Shown one piece after another: positions 1 through 8,321 of a stretch of DNA of 19,534 nt. The stretch lies in contig JALRLQ010000026.1 of assembly GCA_023254365.1 (NCBI GenBank), forward strand, positions 1 through 19,534. Direction: 5' to 3'. The position numbers were made by a program, and so were the translations under genes. The notes under the pieces are model-generated. The model was not told the DNA's origin, did no database searches, and saw only the letters and a program-made list of their open reading frames with translations. The DNA is from Candidatus Poseidonia sp. (lineage in GTDB: Archaea; Thermoplasmatota; Poseidoniia; Poseidoniales; Poseidoniaceae). Within the stretch, counting starts at the first letter, position 1. Each line of letters opens with the position of its first letter.

Positions 1-1160
1 GTGATGTTTCCTTCACCCCAAATCTGCTTGGCGCCGCTGGCCTTGGCCATCTCAATACCGGCGAGGAAATCCTTGCCGTATTTTTCTGAAAGCATCGGGC
101 CGTACAAGACGTCCTTGTGAACCAGCGAGTTGCCGATTCGGGTGGATTTGACCTTCGCCATGAATTTCTCCATGAATTCGTCGTAGATGTCCTGATGGAG
201 GATGAGGTTGCCCAAACTGGTGCACCGCTGTCCTGCGGTGCCAAACCCACCCCAATACGCGCCTTCAACAGCGTTGTCGATGTTGGCAGAGGGCATGACG
301 ACCAATGGATTCTTTCCACCGAGTTCAAGCGAGCACGACACCAAGTTGCGTCCGCACACTTCGCCGATCATCTTGCCGACTTCCGTGGAACCGGTGAACG
401 AGATTTTGTTGACCAGCCCTTCGTCAACGGCGTCGACGAGGTATTGACCAGCACCGCTGCCTTTGCCGTGAACGAGGTTGATGACGCCGTCGGGCAGACC
501 TGCCTGATGCATGATGCGGGCAAGGGCGAAGGACAGGAGGGGCGCATCTTGAGGACTCTTCCACACGCAGGTGTTGCCGCACATGATGGCAGGAATCATC
601 TTCCAGAAAGGAACGGCGGATGGGAAATTGCATGCGTTGATGATGCCACACACGCCAAGCGGGCGGCGGTACGTGAACAACTCCTTGTCGGGGAGTTCGG
701 AGTTGACGGTTTGCCCGTAGAGCCGACGACCTTCGGATTGGAAGAACAGACAAGTGTCGATGGCTTCCTGGATTTCGCCGCCCGATTCCTTGAGGGTCTT
801 GCCGATTTCACGTGTCTCAAGAGCGACAAGCGCTTCCTTGTGTTCCATCAGCAATCGGCCCATGTTCCCGATGATTTGGCCTCGGGTGGGGGCAGGGGTT
901 GCGGCCCATGTGGGGAAGGCTTGGCGTGCAGCGTGAAGGGCATCACGAACATCATCACGGGTGGAGAGGGGGAACTCGCCCAAGCAATCAGCGAGCAACG
1001 CCGGGTTGGTGGACGTGAAGGTCGCTCCGTCGCTTGATGAGGTGAGTTGGCCGTTGATGATGTTGTAGCCCTTGATGGAAGGTTTGCCGTTTGGGTTGTT
1101 GCTCGGGAGGTGTTCAAGACCGGTTTCAAGAATGTGAACCATGGTTCGGTGGGTGTTCAT
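1..1160 (-). CDS. Aldehyde dehydrogenase superfamily protein (3' end cut by window edge)
   Basis: This gene encodes an NAD(P)-dependent aldehyde dehydrogenase, which oxidises an aldehyde to its acid through a cysteine thioester. About 386 residues are visible; the family is usually 480-530 long, so the C-terminus lies beyond position 1. The catalytic set is complete: Asn178 in NACNFP, the base Glu279 in ELGGKNP and the nucleophile Cys313 in GTAGQRCTS. The Glu-Cys spacing of 34 is the family standard. A nucleotide-binding SFTGSTEVGK motif is also present. The GTAGQRCTS and LYGPM signatures recall the ALDH7 branch (amino-adipic or piperideine semialdehyde substrates), but the substrate is not proven. 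ATG 1160 was chosen because an in-frame TGA lies just upstream; ATG 1142 is the only close alternative. The gene is divergent from cdc48. Confidence 0.92.
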   Translation of the reverse strand, partial: MNTHRTMVHILETGLEHLPSNNPNGKPSIKGYNIINGQLTSSSDGATFTSTNPALLADCLGEFPLSTRDDVRDALHAARQAFPTWAATPAPTRGQIIGNMGRLLMEHKEALVALETREIGKTLKESGGEIQEAIDTCLFFQSEGRRLYGQTVNSELPDKELFTYRRPLGVCGIINACNFPSAVPFWKMIPAIMCGNTCVWKSPQDAPLLSFALARIMHQAGLPDGVINLVHGKGSGAGQYLVDAVDEGLVNKISFTGSTEVGKMIGEVCGRNLVSCSLELGGKNPLVVMPSANIDNAVEGAYWGGFGTAGQRCTSLGNLILHQDIYDEFMEKFMAKVKSTRIGNSLVHKDVLYGPMLSEKYGKDFLAGIEMAKASGAKQIWGEGNI

Positions 1161-1243
1161 TCGCCACTTGAATGTGATGGCGATGGAATTTCAACCAACC
1201 TCCCGCCGACCTCTAAGAACCATCGTGAGGGGGTTTAAGAACA

Positions 1244-1259
1244 GCCTTGCGAACAAGGC
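1244..1259. promoter_or_regulatory. Perfect inverted repeat (6-bp arms, CGAA loop) in divergent spacer
   Basis: GCCTTG, CGAA, CAAGGC forms an uninterrupted 6-bp dyad about 85 bp upstream of the aldehyde dehydrogenase start and about 35 bp upstream of the cdc48 TATA box. It could be a regulator site or a short hairpin in a transcript of either gene. The symmetry is seen directly; the function is unknown. Confidence 0.35.
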
Positions 1260-1273
1260 AGATGTGACGGTCC

Positions 1274-1287
1274 ATGATTCGAGTCAT
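1274..1287. promoter_or_regulatory. Near-perfect 14-bp palindrome next to the cdc48 TATA box (candidate operator)
   Basis: ATGATTCGAGTCAT is symmetric at 12 of 14 positions; only one base pair (T versus G) breaks the dyad. It ends 6 bp before the TATA-like box, where a bound protein would interfere with or assist TFB/TBP. Palindromes in this position are typical sites for archaeal winged-helix dimers such as Lrp or ArsR-like regulators. The regulatory role is inferred from position and symmetry. Confidence 0.4.
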
Positions 1288-1293
1288 AATTCG

Positions 1294-1300
1294 TTAAATA
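1294..1300 (+). promoter_or_regulatory. TATA-like box for cdc48
   Basis: TTAAATA stands out in GC-richer surroundings. It is centred about 38 bp before ATG 1335, so transcription would begin near 1322 and give a leader of roughly a dozen bases. That leader would still include the purine-rich ribosome-binding stretch GAGGGGAG at 1323-1330. Confidence 0.5.
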
Positions 1301-1334
1301 CCGTCGTTGGTTGATACAGAAAGAGGGGAGCAGC

Positions 1335-3563
1335 ATGGCAGATAAGGACGAAACCGTTGAATTGCGCGTATCCAAGGCCATTCCATCCGACGTCGGATTT
1401 GGCCGAGCCAGAATCTCTTCGGAAATGGGGCTTGACCTCAAGCCGGGTGACTTTGTTGAAATCAGCGGAGAGGAACGCTCCACCGCGGCCATTTACTGGC
1501 GAAGTCGTCCCGAAGACGCCAAGATGGACATCATCCGAGTGGACGGCATCATTCGCAAAAACGCCGGTGTCAGTCTTGGGGACCGCGTCACGGTACGAAA
1601 AGTCGAGGCCAAGCCCTGCACGAAGCTCACCATCTCACCGGTCATGGCCAGCAAGCAGACCGTCAAGTTTGGACCCGGCATCGAAGGGTTTGCCAAGCGC
1701 GGACTCGCCAAGCGACCGGTTATGGCCGGCGACCGTATTTTCATCCCGGGCATGACCCTGTTCACCGAAGCCTTGCCCTTTGCCGTCATGCAAACGGTAC
1801 CGAAAGGCATCGTTGTGGTCAACACCGATACGGAGATTGTCATCAAGAACGAAGCGGTTGCCGAAGAGGACATGGGTCAAACCGAGGGCATCACCTACGA
1901 AGACGTGGGCGGCATCGGCCAACAACTCCAGAAAGTGCGTGAGATGATCGAACTTCCACTCAAGCACCCCGAACTGTTCCGTCGTCTCGGCATTGACCCT
2001 CCCAAGGGCGTGCTTCTCCATGGCCCGCCCGGCACCGGGAAAACCATGATCGCCAAGGCAGTGGCCACCGAGGTCAACGCCCACTTCAAGAGCATCAACG
2101 GTCCGGAAATCATCTCGAAGTACTACGGAGAATCTGAGAAACAACTTCGCGAAATCTTTGACGAGGCAGCCGAAAACGCTCCCGGTATTGTGTTCATTGA
2201 TGAAATCGATTCCATCTGCCCCAAGCGCGAAGACGTCACGGGCGAAGTTGAGCGTCGCGTGGTTGCGCAGATGCTCACCTTGATGGACGGTATGCAAGGT
2301 CGTGACAACGTTGTCGTGATCGGTGCCACCAACCGAAGAGACGCCCTCGACCCGGCCTTGCGACGACCCGGTCGGTTTGACAGGGAGATCGAAATTGGCG
2401 TTCCTGACCGCGAAGGACGCCATGAAATCATGGATGTTCACACGCGCCAAATGCCCATTGCCGACGATTTCGATGTTGGATGGGTGCTCGACAACACCTA
2501 CGGGTTCGTGGGCGCTGACTTGGCCGCTCTGGTTCGAGAAGCCGCCATGCGTGCGCTCCGAAGGTACCTCCCTGAAATCGATTTGGAGGAGGAAACCCTA
2601 CCGCCTGAAGTGCTGGAAAAAATGGAGGTCTGCATGGACGATTTCAAGGAAGCCATCCGCGACATTGAACCGTCGGCTCTTCGCGAAATCTATGTTGAAG
2701 TCCCTGAAGTCTCGTGGGACGAAGTGGGCGGCCTGCTTGAGGTCAAAGACCGACTCAAAGAATCGGTTGAGTGGCCGCTGACCCGTCCAGAACAGTTCGA
2801 GCACTTCGGTATCAAACCGCCCCGAGGCATCGTGCTCTTCGGCGCACCAGGGACCGGGAAAACGCTGCTCGCCAAGGCCATCGCCAACGAAGCACAGGCC
2901 AATTTCATCAGTATCAAGGGCCCGGAAATGATTTCCAAATGGGTCGGTGAATCGGAGCGCGCCATCCGTGAAATTTTCAAGAAAGCCAAACAATCGGCTC
3001 CATCCATCATTTTCTTGGACGAATTCGAATCCATTGCGTCGATGCGAAGCGGCGGCTCCGCATCGGAAGGAAGCGATGTCGCCAACAGGGTGGTCAATCA
3101 GCTGCTGGCGAGCATGGACGGCGTGGAATCCCTCGATGGCGTCATCGTGGTTGCCGCCACCAACCGTCCAGAAATGATCGACCCTGCCCTGTTGCGTAGC
3201 GGTCGCTTCGAGCGGGTGCTTCACGTTCCTCCGCCCGATGCAGGTGCTCGTGAAGCCATTTTCGCAATCCACAGCGAAGGCATGCCACTCGGGAAATTCT
3301 CCTTCAAGGACATCCTCTCCGGCATGGACGGATTTACGGGCGCCGACATTGAATCCGTGTGTCGAGAAGCAGCGCTAATCTGTATGCGGGCCGGCAAGAA
3401 AAAGGTCACGAAGGCCCACTTTGAGGAAGCGATTTCTCGTGTTCGACCGACGGTGACCCCTGACATGCTCGAATACTATCAAAAGATGGAAACGCGGCTC
3501 ACCTCCGGACTGACCAACATCAAGCGCAACCGTGACTACAGCCGTGGCATGGAAACCATGTGA
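1335..3563 (+). CDS. cdc48: Cdc48/VAT-type AAA+ ATPase (p97 homologue)
   Basis: This is a hexameric unfoldase/segregase that extracts and unfolds proteins using ATP, in archaea often feeding the 20S proteasome. The protein has 742 residues, normal for the family. An N-terminal double-psi-barrel and N-domain (about 1-180) is followed by D1, with Walker A GPPGTGKT (230-237), Walker B IVFIDEID (285-292) and the [11 protein letters not shown] arginine-finger region. D2 has Walker A GAPGTGKT (503-510), Walker B IIFLDEFE (558-565) and [10 protein letters not shown]. Both rings keep all ATPase residues. ATG 1335 was chosen because GAGGGGAG sits 4-11 bases upstream; an in-frame TTG at 1311 would put that site inside the gene. 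The C-terminus ends GMETM and has no hydrophobic-Tyr-X tail. The gene is likely transcribed from the TATA box at 1294, perhaps together with the PRC-barrel gene 66 bp downstream. Confidence 0.97.
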   Translation: MADKDETVELRVSKAIPSDVGFGRARISSEMGLDLKPGDFVEISGEERSTAAIYWRSRPEDAKMDIIRVDGIIRKNAGVSLGDRVTVRKVEAKPCTKLTISPVMASKQTVKFGPGIEGFAKRGLAKRPVMAGDRIFIPGMTLFTEALPFAVMQTVPKGIVVVNTDTEIVIKNEAVAEEDMGQTEGITYEDVGGIGQQLQKVREMIELPLKHPELFRRLGIDPPKGVLLHGPPGTGKTMIAKAVATEVNAHFKSINGPEIISKYYGESEKQLREIFDEAAENAPGIVFIDEIDSICPKREDVTGEVERRVVAQMLTLMDGMQGRDNVVVIGATNRRDALDPALRRPGRFDREIEIGVPDREGRHEIMDVHTRQMPIADDFDVGWVLDNTYGFVGADLAALVREAAMRALRRYLPEIDLEEETLPPEVLEKMEVCMDDFKEAIRDIEPSALREIYVEVPEVSWDEVGGLLEVKDRLKESVEWPLTRPEQFEHFGIKPPRGIVLFGAPGTGKTLLAKAIANEAQANFISIKGPEMISKWVGESERAIREIFKKAKQSAPSIIFLDEFESIASMRSGGSASEGSDVANRVVNQLLASMDGVESLDGVIVVAATNRPEMIDPALLRSGRFERVLHVPPPDAGAREAIFAIHSEGMPLGKFSFKDILSGMDGFTGADIESVCREAALICMRAGKKKVTKAHFEEAISRVRPTVTPDMLEYYQKMETRLTSGLTNIKRNRDYSRGMETM

Positions 3564-3629
3564 TGCGGACGTCTGCACCGACGCATTGATGTGATTCCAA
3601 CCGAGCAAGGGTGTTGAGGCGAACAATCC

Positions 3630-3869
3630 ATGGCCATTTTCGGAAGGGAAGTCCTAGGAAGTTCGGTCATGGACCGCACCGGCGCAACCCTTGGCACCTT
3701 GACCGATATCCACATTGACCTCAACACCGGCTCCATTAGCGAACTGATCGTGACCGTCGAAGCCTCGGTTGATGCCTCAGCCCTGCCGTTTGAACACAAC
3801 GGTCGAACCGTGACCATCCCCGCTTCTGCCGTCGCTCGAATCGCCAACAACATCCACCTCAATCAATGA
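3630..3869 (+). CDS. PRC-barrel domain protein, single domain
   Basis: This small 79-residue protein is almost entirely one PRC-barrel-like beta domain. Its opening (FGREVLGSSVMDRTGATLG) has the typical pattern of a conserved site, a Gly turn and a strand leading to a D-I-x-hydrophobic-D-x-x-T-G segment. The closing IPASAVARIANNI fits the last strand. PRC barrels bind RNA (RimM) or proteins. In haloarchaea, stand-alone PRC-barrel proteins (CdpB1/CdpB2) are part of the FtsZ division machinery, so a division or membrane-adaptor role is possible here but unproven. A GAGG site at 3616-3619 precedes the ATG by 10 bases. The gene follows cdc48 by 66 bp on the same strand and may share its transcript. 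No catalytic residues or membrane segments are seen. Confidence 0.85.
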   Translation: MAIFGREVLGSSVMDRTGATLGTLTDIHIDLNTGSISELIVTVEASVDASALPFEHNGRTVTIPASAVARIANNIHLNQ

Positions 3870-3972
3870 ACTGCGGTCCTTTTGGCGTGAGCATTTTCAC
3901 CACTGGTTTGGACAACCTTCTAAAGTCAGTGGGAACCGTAGTCAGACGGGAACCATCCTCCCAGTGATTCCT

Positions 3973-5589
3973 ATGCGTGGACTGCCGGCCAACTTTAACG
4001 CCCGAAGACTCGCTCTTCAAGCAGCGTTTTGGTTGGTCTTGGGTGTCTTGTTGATGACCATCCTCCTCAACTTCATCAACCTCAGCGCTACCAACCAACT
4101 TTCTGCCTACGACGACGACTGGAACGACATGTCAGCGTTCCGACAAGACATCAAAGACATGGGGATTGAAACCCGGTCGCTGGTCAGCAGCCCACTGCTC
4201 CTGGCGGACATCGAAGACCCACGCAACACCACGTATGTTCTGGCCGGTGTCGAGCGAGACACGCTGACGCTGCCACAATTTGACGAAGATGGCTTCATCA
4301 CCATCGCCTCGGGCAACGGCTACTCGCCTTCCGAAATCAACGCGATTGTGGAATTTGTTGAGGCTGGTGGGACCGCCATGGTGTTCGAAGACTACGGCTA
4401 TGCCAACACCATTGCAGAAGCCTTCGGCATTCGTTACACGGGTGAGCAAGTGTACGACACCACCTATGTCGCAGAATTGGATTTCAACTACATCTGGATG
4501 TGCGTCCAAAGCAATCCATGCGGCATGAACGGTACATCGCTCGACCCAACAACCCTCTCCGAGCACAACCGCTGGGCCCAAGCCGGTGAACCGGGTGAGC
4601 ACCCATGCTCGAAACTTGACGGACAACCCTTCCCCAACGCCAACGAGGCGGGTCTGTGTGCCCAGCACTTGGTGGGCGACGTGGTTCGATTCAACGGCAC
4701 CTACCAGATGTTGCTCAACAACATCACGGGCCTCGAGGTCATTCCCGGTGTTCGTGGACCTCTTTCCGAAGTTGCCGTCCGCGCCATCACCAGCAACGAA
4801 GCCACCGTGGACGTGAACGGTGACGGTGAAATTTGGGTGGGCAACGAGGTCACACCTGAAACCCCTGACCGATGGGGTCAATTCAACCTCAGCATCGAGG
4901 CCTGTGCTCGGGCGAGTTGCGATCCCAGAGACGGCGGGCGCATCGTCTTCGTGGCCGATGGTTCAGCCTTGATCAACGCCATGTACGATTACCAAGGATT
5001 CAACGAAGGGAAGTACGGCCCAACCGACACCATGATGCCCAGTAACGACAACCGAAAGTGGGCTCTTGACTACATCGCTGAAGCCTTGATGAGCGAAATT
5101 GTTGGCGAGGAAGGGCAACCAGCCGCCAACGCCATGGTCGTGTTCGATGAATCTCGCCACCCTCAGAGCGCCCTTGCTGCCGATTCCTACAACACCGTGT
5201 ATTTCCTGCTCGTCTACTTCACCGGCGAAGGGTTGGCGATGCTGCTTTTGTTCCTGATTTTGTTCATCACCTTTGAGGCGGTGCTCATCAAAAAGCGTGA
5301 CCCTGAGCCCTGGCGCCACGTATTCAGCATCATTTACTACGGATTTGGCGATGCCAACCGTTATGCATACTACTCCAAAGTTGAGAAAATCCGCCAGGTG
5401 TTCCTGTCGAAGGTTCGCAACCAAAACGGCTTGAACCGTGAGGAATTCCAAGCGATGAAAGCCAACGAGTTGGTGGCGATGATCAACGACCCGGTGTTGG
5501 CTAAATTTGCGGTGGAATCCTCGAGCAAATACACGCTCGAGCAGACCGTAGCGCTGGTCAAGCGAATCAAGGCGTGGGGTCGTCAGTGA
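3973..5589 (+). CDS. DUF4350-type membrane protein with large extracytoplasmic domain
   Basis: The 538-residue protein has a membrane helix near the N-terminus (about 14-36), a roughly 375-residue outer domain, a second membrane segment (about 415-437) and a basic, helical cytoplasmic tail of about 100 residues. The early outer part resembles the glutamine-amidotransferase-like DUF4350 fold: a strand-rich segment ending TYVLAGVERD, then YSPSEINAIVEFVEAGGT and a VFEDYGYA turn. The outer domain has six cysteines (177, 183, 212, 229, 311, 316) and a calcium-loop-like DVNGDGEI at 280-287. The gene heads an operon with the DUF58 gene (9-bp gap). Proteins of this operon type act at the membrane, but their biochemistry is not settled. 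Starts at GTG 3964 and ATG 3973 are both possible; neither has a clear ribosome-binding site, and ATG was preferred. Confidence 0.8.
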   Translation: MRGLPANFNARRLALQAAFWLVLGVLLMTILLNFINLSATNQLSAYDDDWNDMSAFRQDIKDMGIETRSLVSSPLLLADIEDPRNTTYVLAGVERDTLTLPQFDEDGFITIASGNGYSPSEINAIVEFVEAGGTAMVFEDYGYANTIAEAFGIRYTGEQVYDTTYVAELDFNYIWMCVQSNPCGMNGTSLDPTTLSEHNRWAQAGEPGEHPCSKLDGQPFPNANEAGLCAQHLVGDVVRFNGTYQMLLNNITGLEVIPGVRGPLSEVAVRAITSNEATVDVNGDGEIWVGNEVTPETPDRWGQFNLSIEACARASCDPRDGGRIVFVADGSALINAMYDYQGFNEGKYGPTDTMMPSNDNRKWALDYIAEALMSEIVGEEGQPAANAMVVFDESRHPQSALAADSYNTVYFLLVYFTGEGLAMLLLFLILFITFEAVLIKKRDPEPWRHVFSIIYYGFGDANRYAYYSKVEKIRQVFLSKVRNQNGLNREEFQAMKANELVAMINDPVLAKFAVESSSKYTLEQTVALVKRIKAWGRQ

Positions 5590-5598
5590 GGTGGTAAG

Positions 5599-6852
5599 AT
5601 GTGGACACGTAAGGCAGCCTTCACCTTCACCGGCGGGATTGCGTTGGTGCTCATTGGCATGATGATTTCCAACCAGCAAATGATGATCCTTGGGCTCAGT
5701 TTGGTGGCCTTCATCGTGGTGAACTCGTGGATTTCTGGACACGGCGATGTTGAGGTGCAACGCACCCTTTCTGCTGACAACCTCTACAAGGGCGATGATT
5801 TGTATGTTGAACTCCTCGTGACCAACCGCAGCAATCGAAAAACCCAGATGCTTGACATTTACGACAACATCCCTCACGAAATGAAATTGAGGAGCGGGTT
5901 GAACCAGATGCAACTTAACTTGCGACCAGGGGAAAGTGCGAGGATTCGATACGTGCTTCGCTGCCCGCTTCGTGGCCACTACTCCATCGGTCCTGTGTCC
6001 CTCCGAGCACGCAACACGTTCAACCTCGGCGTCGAGGAGATGTATGTCGACCACCACAGCGACATTGTCATCTTCCCTCAAATCAAGGACATTGAAGAAG
6101 CCTTCTTGCGCAGTCGTACACCCAAGATGTACACCGGTGCAACCACGTTGCGAACCCCCGGGCAAGGCTCCGAATTTTACTCCCTGCGCGAGTATGTTCC
6201 AGGCGACCCGTTCAAGAACATCAACTGGAAGGCGTTTGCTCGAACTGGCGAATTGATGGTCAACGAAAAATGTCGAGACGCCGTGACGGATTTGTACCTC
6301 ATTCTCGACAGCCGAGACCTCGCTCGCATCGGCACGGTTCTCAAAAATCCCCTCGAAATGGGAACGGTTTCAGCCGCAAGTTTGGCGGCCTTTTTCCTCA
6401 AGCGCCGCGACTCCGTGGCCTTGGCCATCTACGATGAGAAATTGTCCTACCTGCCGCCTGATACCGGTGACAAGCAGTATTTCAAAATCCTTAGTGCCCT
6501 TGCAGGGGTGACGCCCAAGGGCGCCATGCCGTTGCAAGCCGTCACGAATTCGCTGAGCGGGCGATTCAGTCGTGGCAGCCCCGTGTTCATCATCTCCTCT
6601 TGCGAAGGCGACGGAACCGTTCCCGCCGCCGTTCGGGATTTGGTCGGTCGAGGCCACGAAGTGACGGTTCTTTCGCCATCCAGCGTTGACTTTGAACGAC
6701 TCGTCAGCCGAATTCCTCGGATGTCGTACGAGGTGTTGAAGTTGGAACGTCAAAATCGCCTGACGACCTTGGCGGGTTCGGGCGCACAGGTGATCGATTG
6801 GATGCCTGACATGGATTTGTCACAAGCGCTCATGCAGGTGAGGGGGTACTGA
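5599..6852 (+). CDS. DUF58 domain membrane protein with vWA-like C-terminal domain
   Basis: The 417-residue protein begins with two membrane helices (about 6-21 and 26-44). A beta-rich domain (about 48-165) follows, then the DUF58 hallmark LREYVPGDPFKNINWKAFART from about 196 onward. A von Willebrand A-like fold comes next, whose first strand ends LILDSRD (234-240) with a MIDAS-like Asp-x-Ser. DUF58 proteins are usually encoded with MoxR AAA+ ATPases and membrane vWA or transglutaminase proteins, where they are thought to assist maturation of surface or respiratory complexes. The start is supported by GAGGTGG just before ATG. The gene sits 9 bp behind the DUF4350-type gene and 2 bp ahead of the next membrane gene, so the three are almost certainly co-transcribed. 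No MoxR gene is seen in the window. Confidence 0.93.
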   Translation: MWTRKAAFTFTGGIALVLIGMMISNQQMMILGLSLVAFIVVNSWISGHGDVEVQRTLSADNLYKGDDLYVELLVTNRSNRKTQMLDIYDNIPHEMKLRSGLNQMQLNLRPGESARIRYVLRCPLRGHYSIGPVSLRARNTFNLGVEEMYVDHHSDIVIFPQIKDIEEAFLRSRTPKMYTGATTLRTPGQGSEFYSLREYVPGDPFKNINWKAFARTGELMVNEKCRDAVTDLYLILDSRDLARIGTVLKNPLEMGTVSAASLAAFFLKRRDSVALAIYDEKLSYLPPDTGDKQYFKILSALAGVTPKGAMPLQAVTNSLSGRFSRGSPVFIISSCEGDGTVPAAVRDLVGRGHEVTVLSPSSVDFERLVSRIPRMSYEVLKLERQNRLTTLAGSGAQVIDWMPDMDLSQALMQVRGY

Positions 6853-6854
6853 AG

Positions 6855-8072
6855 ATGGCAGGAGAAGTCGGTCTACAGTCGGATGTTTACCTCGAGGGGT
6901 CGGCGAAACCACGCACCCTTCATCTCAAGAACTTGCGAAGGCAATGGCAAATTCTCGCTCTTCAAGTCCTCGCTACGGTGGCGTTGGTGGCGATGTACCT
7001 TGAGGTGGTTTCGACTTACGTCGTTGGTTCCATCGACCACACCATTCTCTTCGACACGATTGAACTCCTGATTTCCGACCAGTTGCCGTTGGGCGATTGG
7101 CTCACCGGCGAAGGACGAAGCGGCATGGGCCGATTCTTTGTCCCGCTGATGCTCGGCCTGGGCTTGGGCGGCATCATGGCCTTCATCGCCTTCCAATCCC
7201 CGAAGGTTCAGCAGCGCATCAAACTCGGCTTCATCATCGGCCTCATCGTGCTCCTCGTTGGTCGCCTTGTCCTCTCCTGGTTTGCTGGCATGTTGTTCTC
7301 CTTTGAATTGCGTCTGCCAACCAATGCAGAATTGGAGACGCTTCAATGGCCGTTGCTGATGATCATGTCGTTGATCATCATGTTCGTCTATCTCTTGCCG
7401 GTGATCATGGGCACGCGAGGCATTTGGGGCCTCTCTCGTCGCTCGATTGCGTGGGCGATTGGTTTCACGCTCTTGTTCCTCGGCATCCACGCCATCCTCA
7501 CCTTCCCCCTCATCAAATCGCAACTTGGCACCTACGGTGGAGCGTTGACGACCCTTGAAAGTCAAACCTCCGACCCTACGATTGGGCTCTTTGGATTGAA
7601 ACTGGTCACGCAGGAGCAATTCAACCTCATCCTCATCGCCGTGCTGATCATGGTGTTTCAGGAAGCCAGCTACGGTGTCATTCGTAACCTTGAGTATGCT
7701 TTCCGCCTGCCTGAATCGTGCAAGCGAGACCCTGAGTACGTTCGTCAAATGGACAACGTGCTCAACACGCACCTCCGCCATACATTCCTGTTCCTCGGCT
7801 TAACCGGCATTGCCACCATGGTCGCGCTCGGCTTCCACAAAGTGCTGTTGACCATCGTTTCAGACACCACTGGCAGTCAATGGGCCGGACAAGTGTCCGA
7901 ATCGATTGAACTCACCCTCACCTACGGACTGGTGATTTCGGCCTTGTTGTTCCTCAGCATCATGGCGGTGCTGCGGTTCTTCATTCCTTGGCAGCGCGTC
8001 ATCGGGTTCATTCAGGCCCGAACCAACCGTCTGCCGGCGGAACCCGCTTCCAAGGAATTCTCACAACTTTGA
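6855..8072 (+). CDS. Polytopic membrane protein, third gene of the DUF4350-DUF58 operon
   Basis: I do not recognise a named family. The 405-residue protein has about eight hydrophobic helices (near 34-57, 92-112, 123-145, 163-186, 196-218, 254-275, 312-335 and 352-375). Soluble parts are a basic N-terminal tail, a roughly 35-residue loop around 219-253 and a loop around 277-310 that contains the only cysteine (LPESCKRDPEY). There is no transporter signature or obvious catalytic motif. ATG 6855 lies 2 bp after the DUF58 stop, with GAGGGGG about 8 bases upstream, which points to coupled translation. In related operons this slot often holds a DUF4129 or transglutaminase-type membrane protein, but neither domain is visible. 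It may be a membrane partner or channel-like subunit of the complex. Its last 12 bases overlap the convergent small gene. Confidence 0.85.
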   Translation: MAGEVGLQSDVYLEGSAKPRTLHLKNLRRQWQILALQVLATVALVAMYLEVVSTYVVGSIDHTILFDTIELLISDQLPLGDWLTGEGRSGMGRFFVPLMLGLGLGGIMAFIAFQSPKVQQRIKLGFIIGLIVLLVGRLVLSWFAGMLFSFELRLPTNAELETLQWPLLMIMSLIIMFVYLLPVIMGTRGIWGLSRRSIAWAIGFTLLFLGIHAILTFPLIKSQLGTYGGALTTLESQTSDPTIGLFGLKLVTQEQFNLILIAVLIMVFQEASYGVIRNLEYAFRLPESCKRDPEYVRQMDNVLNTHLRHTFLFLGLTGIATMVALGFHKVLLTIVSDTTGSQWAGQVSESIELTLTYGLVISALLFLSIMAVLRFFIPWQRVIGFIQARTNRLPAEPASKEFSQL

Positions 8073-8309
8073 GCCGTGCTGGGCTTGAATGACCCGCCCC
8101 AGCAGTTCCACGAGACCCAACATGGTCAACGGAAACACGAGATAGGCCACCAACGGACCAAGTTGCGGATGGTCCACAGCCTCAGCGACCGTCGGTGCGT
8201 ACATGACGACGGCAATCACGGCCCCCAGCAAGAGCAATCGCTCCAACCAAAGCGGATAGGAGCGTCCTTGTTCTTCGTCTCGTCCCATTAAGGTCGAACC
8301 GTCGCCCAC
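8061..8309 (-). CDS. Small two-helix membrane protein, last gene of the Roadblock operon
   Basis: The 82-residue protein has two hydrophobic helices (about 23-43 and 53-72), a short charged N-terminus and a short C-terminal tail. It has no known domain. The start is taken as GTG 8309 because AGGTGA lies 6 bases upstream; ATG 8288, seven codons in, has no such site. It begins 12 bp after the stop of the giant coiled-coil gene, so it is probably translated from the same message. Its 3' end overlaps the convergent polytopic membrane gene by 12 bp. By context it could anchor the Roadblock/coiled-coil proteins to the membrane; this is inference only. Confidence 0.7.
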   Translation of the reverse strand: MGDGSTLMGRDEEQGRSYPLWLERLLLLGAVIAVVMYAPTVAEAVDHPQLGPLVAYLVFPLTMLGLVELLGRVIQAQHGSKL

Positions 8310-8321
8310 CCGAGATCACCT

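Noticed and set aside
117..1037. 306-codon open frame on the plus strand
   Set aside because: It lies wholly opposite the aldehyde dehydrogenase, whose catalytic residues are all in place on the minus strand. Long antisense frames are expected from its codon pattern.
1635..2450. 271-codon minus-strand frame inside cdc48
   Set aside because: It is antisense to the conserved AAA+ core and is a shadow of its codon usage.
3563..3586. Possible hairpin (ATGCG ... CGCAT) after cdc48
   Set aside because: The stem is only 5 bp with a long loop and no T-run follows. It is too weak to call a terminator.
4963..6165. 400-codon minus-strand frame opposite the DUF4350-type and DUF58 genes
   Set aside because: It crosses two well-supported plus-strand genes and their junction, and its composition is typical of an antisense shadow.
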